Assembly: GCF_900091455.1 (NCBI RefSeq)
Contig: NZ_LT607412.1
Coordinates: 806,001-870,000 of the forward strand
Direction of reading: 5' to 3'
Source of the DNA: Micromonospora coriariae
Lineage (GTDB): Bacteria; Actinomycetota; Actinomycetes; Mycobacteriales; Micromonosporaceae
Length of the DNA: 64,000 nucleotides
The translations under genes were made by a program, and so were the position numbers. This document shows, piece after piece, positions 8,537 through 15,145 of this stretch (positions are counted from its first letter, which is position 1; each line of letters opens with the position of its first letter). The notes under the pieces were generated by a model. It searched no databases. It saw nothing but the letters and a program-made list of their open reading frames with translations, and was not told where the DNA came from.

Positions 8537-9279
8537 GCCGCCTGCGTGCGCCAGTCGTCGAGGCGCGTGCCGGCGACGCGCGCGCCATCGGCGGGGACGA
8601 GGGAGCGTTCGCCCAGCGTGGTGCCGAAGTACCGGGCTTCGGGATCGGTCACCACCGAGCGGGAGTCGGAACGGGCCGCGAGCATGTGTCGGCCCAGCTC
8701 GTCGAGGCGGAACTGCTCTGGCCCGGCGATCTCGACAGTACCGTTCGTCGGTACGCCGACCGTTACCTCGGCAACGGCGGACGCGACGTCGTCGGCAGCC
8801 ATCGGCTGGATGAGCGCCGGCGGGAGGCGTACCGTGTCGCCCTCCGTGGCGGCGTCGATGATGCCCTGCACGAACTCGAAGAACTGCGTGGCGTGCACCA
8901 GCGAGTACGGCAGCCCGGACGCCGCGATGAGCTTCTCCTGGGCAACCTTGGCCCGCATGTACCCGCTGTCCGGAAGCCGGTCCGAGCCCACGATCGAGAG
9001 GGCTACGTAGTGCCCGACCCCGGCTTCCGCCGCGGCGGCGAGGAGGTTCCGGGTGGACGTCTGGAAGAACTCCAACACGGCGGCGTCCTCGAACGAGGGG
9101 GAGTTCGACACGTCGACGACGACGTCGGCGCCGTCGAGCACCTCACCCACCCCTTCACCGGTCAACGTGTTCACGCCGGTCTTCGGCGACGCCGGGACGG
9201 CCTCATGACCCTGCGCGCCGAGCTTGCTCACGAGCTTGGAGCCGATGAGGCCGCTGCCGCCGATAACGACGATCTTCAT
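8533..9279 (-). CDS. Atypical SDR / NmrA-like NAD(P)-binding protein
   Basis: A 248-residue protein with an N-terminal Rossmann fold: IVVIGGSGLIGSKLV at residues 3-17, where the GGSGLIG glycine motif is that of atypical short-chain dehydrogenases. No canonical YxxxK catalytic pair is seen at the usual place, although SGYMRAKVAQEKLI near residue 105 resembles it. The C-terminal part (VEIAGPEQFRLDELGRHML) matches the SDR_a5/NmrA-like group. It may reduce a small substrate or sense NAD(P). It is convergent with the large membrane protein and no partner gene lies upstream. ATG 9279 is preceded by GGGAAAGG. Confidence 0.88.
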   Translation of the reverse strand: MKIVVIGGSGLIGSKLVSKLGAQGHEAVPASPKTGVNTLTGEGVGEVLDGADVVVDVSNSPSFEDAAVLEFFQTSTRNLLAAAAEAGVGHYVALSIVGSDRLPDSGYMRAKVAQEKLIAASGLPYSLVHATQFFEFVQGIIDAATEGDTVRLPPALIQPMAADDVASAVAEVTVGVPTNGTVEIAGPEQFRLDELGRHMLAARSDSRSVVTDPEARYFGTTLGERSLVPADGARVAGTRLDDWRTQAA

Positions 9280-9653
9280 GGACCAGCCTTTCCCGCTGTC
9301 AGCTGACGGATCACCCCGGGGCGGACGGAGTCACGACGCCATCAGGCTACGTACCCGCGGACACCTCGCGTGGAGACATCACGCCTCATGATTCTGTGCG
9401 TCTTCACGGCGGCCCGAAACGCGCCACACACGCCGCCGCCAGGTTGTCGGGCGGGTCGCCACCGATCGGGGTGGGGGTGCGGCGCGGAGCGCGCGGGGCG
9501 GGGCGGGGCATGCCCAGCCAACTCGCACCCCACCCCGACCTTCTCGCCGCACCAGCGCCCGTCCCGGTTGTCAAGGCGCGCTTGACGCGCATCGTGCGAC
9601 CTACTGGAATCCCGCGACGGCCCGCACGTGCCCGATCGGCACGTCGTCCGTCC
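9280..9653. other. Intergenic region with one perfect inverted repeat
   Basis: No credible gene is seen. The stretch holds the SDR promoter (not resolvable by eye), a G-rich segment around 9497-9512, and a perfect inverted repeat GTCAAG-GCGCG-CTTGAC at 9570-9586. The repeat lies about 70 bp beyond the end of the truncated DUF6069 gene and has no gene start nearby, so it may be a leftover operator. Confidence 0.5.
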
Positions 9654-9959
9654 TTATCGGCAGGCCTGCCGGCCGGGCAGCCCGATGATGAGCGCCGCGC
9701 CGACGGTCAGGTGCATGCCGAGCAGGACCAGCCGGCTGCTGGTGCCGATGCCGCTGCCCAGCGGGCCGGCCAGCGTGAGCACCAGCACGACCAGCGCGAT
9801 GATCCGGAACGTCCGAGCGGGGGCGCGGCCGACGGTACGCTCCAGCAGCGCGAGCAGGCCCCAGGCGGCCAGGCCGGCGATCAACGCGGCCACCACCACA
9901 ACAGCCGGCCCGATGTGCTGGGTGGCCTCGCCCTGGCGGACGGCGAGGTCGCTCATCAC
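9654..9959 (-). pseudogene. DUF6069-like membrane protein, 5'-truncated
   Basis: The readable frame gives 101 residues: DLAVRQGEATQHIGPAVVVV followed by three hydrophobic helices ending in HLTVGAALIIGLPGR. This matches the last three helices of DUF6069-type four-helix proteins of about 130 residues. The first helix and the true start are missing: upstream of the GTG at 9959 only four codons remain before an in-frame stop at 9972-9974, and these do not resemble the family. Immediately beyond the break a different gene fragment begins on the other strand, so the 5' end appears to have been deleted rather than mis-started. It could still be translated from the GTG/ATG pair at 9954-9959, but a function is doubtful. 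Confidence 0.65.
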
Positions 9960-10972
9960 TGGCGCGCAGCCTCACCATCGCCACCGGCCTCGGCGCGGAC
10001 GAGACGGGCGAGCTGCTGTCCGGCGCGCTGGCCACCGCCGGGGGCGAGGACCCCCTGCTGCGCTGGCAGGCGTTGTGGCAGGTCGCCGACTGGCGGCGGC
10101 AACGCAAGGAGTACGCCGAGCAGCGGGCCTACCTCGACGAGCTGACCACGCTCAGTGACCAACTCGGGCTGCCCGAGCTGCGGGCCAGGGCACTGGCCGA
10201 GCTGGCCCGCTGCCTGCGGTCCACCGGCGAGGTCCCAGCCGCCGTCGACACCGCGCTGACGGCCCACAAACTTGCCAAGGACAACGCGCTGGCCCCCTAT
10301 GTCATGGCGAACGTCCTGCTGGCCGTGGTGTCGGCGCTGGCCGAGGCAGACCGACTGCCCGAGGCCGGCCGGCACACCGACGAACTGCTCAGCCTCGTCG
10401 AGGGCCGGTCAGACCCGCTGTGGGCCGAGGCACTCTGGACCGCGGCCAACGTCCGACTCCGCCAGGGCGAGCCCGCGGTCGCGGCCGAGCTGCTAGGCGA
10501 GGCCGTGCGAGGGTTCGACGGACGCGACAACGCCACCCTGTGGACGCGCCTGCGGATCAGCGCGGCCAGGCTCAACCTCCAGACCACCCCGCCGGACACC
10601 GAAGCCGCCCACCGCCGCGTCGAGGAAGTCCAGGCCTGCTTCCCCTTGACCGGCACACCCGCCATCGAACAGGAGCTGCTGTTCCTGCGCGCGCACCTCG
10701 CCATGGACACCGGACACCCCGCCGAGGCCCGCGCGCTGCTCGACGAGCTCGACCGCCTCGACCCGCTCCTGCCCTACCAGGACCGCATCCAAGTCGACGT
10801 GCTGCGCAACCGGCTCCTCCTACTGGAGGGCGCACGCGACGAAGCGGTGGCCGGCCTGCGCGGCCTCGCCGAACAGGCCCAGGACAACGGCAACATGGCA
10901 CTTGCCGCTGAAATCTGGCGGCTCCTCGCCGAATCCCTCGCCCAGGACCCACCACGGCCGACCCGCGCGTAG
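9960..10972 (+). pseudogene. TPR-domain regulator C-terminal fragment, 5'-truncated
   Basis: An open frame of about 337 codons runs from the junction near 9959 to the stop at 10970-10972. The frame opens with ARSLTIATGLGADETGELLS, which has no start codon before it, and the first ATG is at 10073 (MWQVADWRR). The content is helical repeats rich in A/L with TPR spacing, such as RARALAELARCLRSTGEVPAA and GLAEQAQDNGNMALAAEIW. This is the C-terminal sensor half of LuxR/MalT-like or SARP-type regulators. No ATPase or DNA-binding domain remains. A 5' deletion shared with the divergent DUF6069 fragment is the simplest explanation; an assembly error is the alternative. Confidence 0.65.
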
Positions 10973-11456
10973 ACGATGGTGTGTGCCTCCTGCACGATCA
11001 GGAGACGGCATCGCATCGGGAGGGTCGACGTGACCCGGTACCCCACCCGGCGTTCGCCCGGGCCCATGAGCGGGTCAGCATGGCGATGGACCGCGCCAGC
11101 ACCGCGGAGCACCGGCGGAGTCTCGTCGCCGGCCGATCCGGCCGGGTGGGTACGGCCACCGGCCGGCTGCCCTCGCCACCTCCGCTGCCTCTGGCGGTGA
11201 TTCATGTCGGACCGAACTGACAACCGGACGATCTGTGGGTCGCCGGGGGCGACGCGATGAACACGAGACCGGCAAGGAGGATGTGAAGCTTTGTCCCATT
11301 CGTGCCGATCATCCATCCCTATTGCACCATTTTGGTGGCATAAGCGACGCCAACGTGATGTGGTGGTCAGCGCACTTGTCTGCGCTATTTAGGCCGTTTC
11401 GCGCAGGGAGCGACTCGCGAGACGCGTCCTGCGGGTAGTACCCACGGAGGAGTTCT
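10973..11456. other. Intergenic region upstream of surface protein
   Basis: No convincing gene is seen in these 484 bp. The right half is AT-richer than its surroundings and should hold the promoter of the surface-protein gene. It contains two small hairpins: ACCA-TTT-TGGT around 11327-11337 within a TGCACCA/TGGTGGCA context, and AGCGCA-CTTGTC-TGCGCT at 11369-11386 followed by ATTTAGG. A leader RNA is possible but no known riboswitch class is recognised. Confidence 0.4.
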
Positions 11457-12638
11457 GTGACAGCAAAACCTAATCTTCGTCTACGGCGTGCGGTCTTGCC
11501 GACGCTCGCGGCTTCCGCGGCCGCCGCCGTCGCGGCCAGCTTGCTGCTCTTCTCGACCGCAGCCAACGCGCAGGAAGCACCGGTGGGCCTGGGGACGGCG
11601 GCGAACTTCTCCGTCCTGGCCGGGGCCGAGCCCACCAACATCGGCGCCAGCTTCCTGGCCCAGAGTCTCGGCCGGTACCCGGGCAACACCCAGTCGGGCT
11701 TCGAGACGGCAACCATCGGCGGCGAGGTCCACCTCGGCGACGCGGTCGCCCTACAGGCCCAGAGCGACCTGACCACCGCATTCAACGACGCCGCCGGCCG
11801 GACCCCGTTCACAGTCCTTCCGTCAGAACTCGGCGCCGGCAACACACTCAACGCCGGGGTCTACCGGATCGGGGCCGCGGAGCTGACCGGGTCCCTGACG
11901 CTCAACGGCCAAGGCAACCCGGCGGCCGTGTTCATCTTCCAGGTCGACTCGTCGCTGACCACGGCGGCGAACAGCAGCATCATCCTGATCAATGGCGCCT
12001 CGGCCTGCAACGTGTTCTGGAAGATCGGCAGCTCGGCAACGATCGGCACGGGGACCGCCTTCGTCGGCACCATCATGGCTCAGGCCGCGATCACGATGGC
12101 CACGGGCGCGAGGCTCCAGGGCCGCGCGCTGGCGAGAACCGCAGCCGTCACCCTCGACAACAACGTGATCACCGCACCCATTTGCGCTGGGCCGTCCGGC
12201 CCACCCGGCCCGTCTGGTCCGCCCGGCCCGTCTGGCCCGCCCGGTAGCCCCGGAGCACCAGGCAGCCCCGGCGCGCCCGGCAGCCCAGGAGCACCAGGCA
12301 GCCCTGGAGCGCCAGGAAGCCCAGGCGCACCCGGAGCACCCGGTAGTCCCGGCGCACCCGGAGCACCCGGTAGCCCAGGCGCACCCGGAGCACCCGGTAG
12401 CCCAGGCGCACCCGGAGCACCCGGTAGTCCCGGCGCACCCGGAGCGCCCGGTAGCCCAGGAGCACCGGGCAGCCCTGGAGCCCCAGGTAGCCCCGGGTTC
12501 CCCACGAGATCGGGCGACAAGGTCCTGCCGGTCACGGGTAGCAGCGTGATCCCAGCCATGACGGGCTTCGGAAGTGTCATGGTCGCCCTGGGCGGGCTCG
12601 TGTTCTTCCTCGCCCGGCGTCGAAGCCAGGAGTCCTGA
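11457..12638 (+). CDS. Sortase-anchored surface protein: ice-binding-like head, collagen-like stalk
   Basis: A 393-residue cell-wall protein. Residues 1-38 are a signal peptide (RLRR, long hydrophobic run, ANAQ cleavage). Residues about 43-242 match the DUF3494 ice-binding-like beta-helix: [54 protein letters not shown]. Residues about 243-350 are an uninterrupted Gly-X-Y tract, first GPPGPS units then [15 protein letters not shown] units. LPVTG at 357-361 is followed by a hydrophobic helix and a terminal RRR, a sortase signal. The GTG start at 11457 has a perfect ribosome binding site, CGGAGG. A strong hairpin terminator follows, so it is monocistronic. Ice binding is not implied: DUF3494 domains also serve as adhesins. 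No sortase gene is in the window. Confidence 0.92.
   Translation: MTAKPNLRLRRAVLPTLAASAAAAVAASLLLFSTAANAQEAPVGLGTAANFSVLAGAEPTNIGASFLAQSLGRYPGNTQSGFETATIGGEVHLGDAVALQAQSDLTTAFNDAAGRTPFTVLPSELGAGNTLNAGVYRIGAAELTGSLTLNGQGNPAAVFIFQVDSSLTTAANSSIILINGASACNVFWKIGSSATIGTGTAFVGTIMAQAAITMATGARLQGRALARTAAVTLDNNVITAPICAGPSGPPGPSGPPGPSGPPGSPGAPGSPGAPGSPGAPGSPGAPGSPGAPGAPGSPGAPGAPGSPGAPGAPGSPGAPGAPGSPGAPGAPGSPGAPGSPGAPGSPGFPTRSGDKVLPVTGSSVIPAMTGFGSVMVALGGLVFFLARRRSQES
12324..12458 (+). repeat. Five tandem 27-bp repeats encoding GAPGAPGSP
   Basis: Units start at 12324, 12351, 12378, 12405 and 12432. Each encodes GAPGAPGSP and they differ at only three or so positions, two of them at the end of the unit (TCCC versus CCCA). 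Shorter 9- and 18-bp units flank the block. Near-identity at the DNA level suggests recent expansion by slippage or unequal recombination. Confidence 0.9.
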
Positions 12639-13046
12639 TCGGTGGCCCGGCCGGCGACCTGCCGGCCGGGCCCCATCTTTACCGCCCTGACGCGACCACT
12701 GACGAGAGCGGGCCGCCGCCCTGCACGCAGCGTCACCCGGACCGTGCCATACGACCGGACGTCTGCGCGCCGGGTGGTAGCCCGCACCCCTCAGATCAGA
12801 CGCGACGCGGTGCGCTCATCTCGGCAGCGAAACGCCGCCAACCCGATCCCGCAGGCTGCCGGACCGTTGCATGCCAGGCGCAGTCGCTGGCCGCCTGGGG
12901 AAAATCGCTTGCTGTGCACGGCGGGCTCCGCGACAGTGGTGTCCATGACGTACTGACGGACAACCCCCTGCTCCACGGCACCGGCGACGCCGCCCCGGTG
13001 CCGTGCTGCCGTCCGTCCCTGCGTTTCCCTCGGAAGCGAGCGTCTC
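12639..13046. other. Intergenic region with terminator and long inverted repeat
   Basis: Apart from the terminator at 12644-12680, this 408-bp stretch holds a second perfect inverted repeat: CACGGCACCGG (12974-12984) and CCGGTGCCGTG (12995-13005), with a 10-base spacer. No gene is convincing. It leads into an rtcB-like pseudogene and may be eroded coding sequence. Confidence 0.5.
12644..12680 (+). terminator. Rho-independent terminator of surface-protein gene
   Basis: A perfect 12-bp stem, GGCCCGGCCGGC (12644-12655) paired with GCCGGCCGGGCC (12661-12672), has loop GACCT and is followed by CCATCTTT. It begins six bases after the surface-protein stop codon. This is one of the few hairpins in the window with a T-rich tail. 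Confidence 0.8.
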
Positions 13047-13612
13047 TTGTCTGAGCACCACTCCCGTCGGGAGTCTCTGCCCCCGTCCACTCCGGCGACC
13101 GTCTCGGTGTTCGCCTCCCCCGCCAGCCGGATCGAGTCCACTGCCCTGGCGCAGTGCCAGCAGGTGGCCGCCGTCGACGCCATCATCCGCGTTGCCGCCA
13201 TGCCAAACCTGCACGCGGCACAAGGTGCGCCCGTCGGTGCCTCCATGGCGTCGACCGTGCTGTACCCGTTCCTGGCGGGCTCCGACATGGGGGGCGGCAC
13301 CGTCGTTCTCCCGATCCGGCTCAAGCGCGTCGTACCCGAGTGCCTGGCCGCGCGGTTCTCCGACCTCGACCGTGCGCTGGGCCGAGCGGGACACCAACGA
13401 CCCGGCCCGGGCCACCGTGCCGGGCGACGTTACGGCCGGCCAATGCCTCGGGACGGTCGGCCGGGGCAACCACTTCGGCAGACGTACGCGCGTCGACATC
13501 TTCTGCGACCCCAGTTGCGCGGCCCGTCTCGGGCTCGGCGCCGGTGACCCCGTGCTCATCGTCGAGAACGGGCGTGTCGGCTCCGGCGCGGATGGCCTCG
13601 TAGGGTGGTGGC
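13047..13612 (+). pseudogene. RtcB-like RNA ligase pseudogene (frameshifted, 3'-truncated)
   Basis: From a TTG at 13047 one frame reads VSVFASPASRIESTALAQCQ, then MPNLHAAQGAPVGAS, VLYPFLAGSDMGGG and RFSDLDRAL, the N-terminal order of RtcB-family ligases (compare LPDLHPGKGTPVGA and the metal-binding GxDIGCGM motif). The match is closest to the release-factor-H-coupled subgroup. Near 13370-13385 the homology jumps by one frame into RWAERDTNDPARA, LGTVGRGNHF and AARLGLGAGDPVLIVENGR, then ends at the mca start instead of continuing for some 200 residues. The metal-ligand Cys of GCGM is Gly here (DMGGGT) and the Asp of PDLH is Asn. Frameshift, truncation and lost residues together indicate a dead gene. 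Confidence 0.75.
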
Positions 13613-14446
13613 ATGGCTGAGCGATCTCTGACCTTGATGGCGGTGCACGCGCACCCCGACGACGAGGCGACGAGCACCGGTGGTGTTCTGGCGCGCTATG
13701 CGGCGGAGGGCATCACCACAGTGCTCGTGACGTGCACCGACGGGCGCTGTGGCGACGGCCCCGACGGGGTCAAGCCCGGCGACCCGGGGCACGACCCGGC
13801 CGCGGTCGTGGCGATGCGCCAGGCCGAGCTGGAGGCCAGCTGCGCGGCGTTGAAGGTCTCCCACCTGGAGACGCTCGGCTACGGCGATTCCGGGATGATG
13901 GGCTGGGCGACCAATGACCTGCCCGGCGCGTTCTGGGCCACGCCGGTCGACGAGGCCGCGGACCGGCTGGCGGAACTGATCCGCCGGTACCGGCCGGACG
14001 TGGTCGTCACCTACGACGAGAACGGCTTCTACGGCCACCCGGACCACATCCAGGCCCACCGGATCACCATGGCCGCTGTCGCGAAGACGGACGTTCCCGC
14101 GAAGGTGTACTGGACCACTGTGCCTCGTACGGCCTTCGCGGAATTCGGCCGGATCATGCGGGAACTCGGCGTCGACTGGGCCGAGCCGGACGCGTCGTCG
14201 GCCGAACCGACGCCGGAGCTCGGCCTGCCCGACGACGAGATCACCACCTGGGTGGACACGCGCAGCTACGGCGAGCAGAAGTTCGACGCGTTGGCCGCGC
14301 ACGCCAGCCAGACCGAGAACATCTTCTTCCTGCAACTGGGCCGGGAGCGGTTCACCGACCTGATGGGCATGGAGACCTTCGTCCGGGTCCGGGACACCAC
14401 AGGTGCGCCGCTCCCCGAGGACGACCTCTTCGCCGGACTGCGGTGA
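13613..14446 (+). CDS. mca: Mycothiol S-conjugate amidase-like PIG-L deacetylase
   Basis: A 277-residue zinc hydrolase of the PIG-L/LmbE family. The metal-binding AHPDDE lies at residues 13-18 and the second histidine motif HPDH near residue 141. TCTDGRCGDGPDG, LGYGDSGM and VVTYDENGFYGHPDH are as in actinobacterial Mca/MshB proteins. Mca cleaves mycothiol S-conjugates during detoxification, releasing a mercapturic acid; MshB acts in mycothiol synthesis. The GYGDSGM motif and the length favour Mca, but the two share a fold and the split is inferred. The ATG at 13613 follows GGGTGGTGGC. It begins directly at the end of the rtcB-like pseudogene, so its promoter lies in or before that remnant. 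Confidence 0.8.
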   Translation: MAERSLTLMAVHAHPDDEATSTGGVLARYAAEGITTVLVTCTDGRCGDGPDGVKPGDPGHDPAAVVAMRQAELEASCAALKVSHLETLGYGDSGMMGWATNDLPGAFWATPVDEAADRLAELIRRYRPDVVVTYDENGFYGHPDHIQAHRITMAAVAKTDVPAKVYWTTVPRTAFAEFGRIMRELGVDWAEPDASSAEPTPELGLPDDEITTWVDTRSYGEQKFDALAAHASQTENIFFLQLGRERFTDLMGMETFVRVRDTTGAPLPEDDLFAGLR

Positions 14447-14548
14447 CCCGTCGCCGCCCGGACGCGGCCCGCAGTGCCGCCGGCGGCCCGACCCGGGTCA
14501 CGATCACGATCCCGGCCGACCCGCCGTGAACCAAGCGGGCGCTAAACA

Positions 14549-14562
14549 GTTGACCGGACAAC
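14549..14562. promoter_or_regulatory. GTTG/CAAC inverted repeat upstream of MarR gene
   Basis: GTTG-ACCGGA-CAAC is symmetric apart from the two A residues flanking CCGG. It lies 40-53 bp before the MarR start. Related GTTG/CAAC sites occur upstream of the fusion oxidoreductase, so it is a candidate autoregulatory MarR operator. Confidence 0.45.
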
Positions 14563-14601
14563 ACATAAGGTGATCAACACACTGCTTGTTAGAGTTTGCA
14601 C

Positions 14602-15129
14602 ATGTCCGACATCGACCCCTGCGAACTGCCAGCCGACCGCCAGCGCGGTTCGAACTTCGGGTGGTCTCTCGGCATGGTGCTGCGACGCTGGCACGAGTAC
14701 GTCGAAGAGACGCTGAAGGACCTGCCCCACGGCAGCCGCGGCTACCACATCCTGGCCGTGGTCGTGCATGAAGACGTGCCGACCCAGGCGGCCCTGGCGA
14801 CCCGCCTGGTGATCGACCGCAGTGTCCTCACGTACGTGATCGACGACCTGGAGAACGCCGGCCTGATCGAGCGGCAGTTGGATCCGCGCGACCGCCGTGC
14901 CCGCCGGATCGTGGCCACCGAGCGCGGGAGGCTGGCACTGGCCGACGCCGAGAAGCGGGTCGCGCACGCCGAGGACCACGTGCTGGCCGGGCTGCCCGAA
15001 GATCAGCGTGCCACCTTCCGGGACTTCGCCGACCGCGCCGCCGAGGCGATCCAGGCCGCCGCGCCCGGCACCGACCCCTGCGCCGCGGTGACCAGCGTCA
15101 TCGGGACGACCGACCAATCCCCGCGCTGA
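14602..15129 (+). CDS. MarR family transcriptional regulator
   Basis: A 175-residue winged-helix regulator. The helix-turn-helix spans TQAALATRLVIDRSVLTYVIDDLENAGLIER near residues 60-90, and the wing carries the family signature DPRDRRARRIVATERGR. MarR proteins act as ligand-responsive repressors, often of redox or efflux genes. It is convergent with the large fusion oxidoreductase, with only 16 bp between the stop codons. GTTG/CAAC inverted repeats lie upstream of both, so that gene is its likely target. The start is the ATG at 14602; a TTG six bases upstream is a less likely alternative. Two Cys residues, at positions 6 and 160, are too far apart to suggest a redox pair with confidence. 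Confidence 0.9.
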   Translation: MSDIDPCELPADRQRGSNFGWSLGMVLRRWHEYVEETLKDLPHGSRGYHILAVVVHEDVPTQAALATRLVIDRSVLTYVIDDLENAGLIERQLDPRDRRARRIVATERGRLALADAEKRVAHAEDHVLAGLPEDQRATFRDFADRAAEAIQAAAPGTDPCAAVTSVIGTTDQSPR

Positions 15130-15145
15130 CCCGGACGGACCGGCC

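Noticed and set aside
12190..12500. CRISPR-like repetitive array
   Set aside because: The repeats are contiguous, lack unique spacers and are in frame with a protein encoding Gly-X-Y triplets.
12080..12787. A minus-strand frame with GLPGAPG repeats resembling collagen
   Set aside because: The Gly-X-Y repeat DNA reads as Gly-Leu-Pro on the other strand by complement. It lacks a signal peptide and ribosome binding site, while the plus-strand frame has all surface-protein features.
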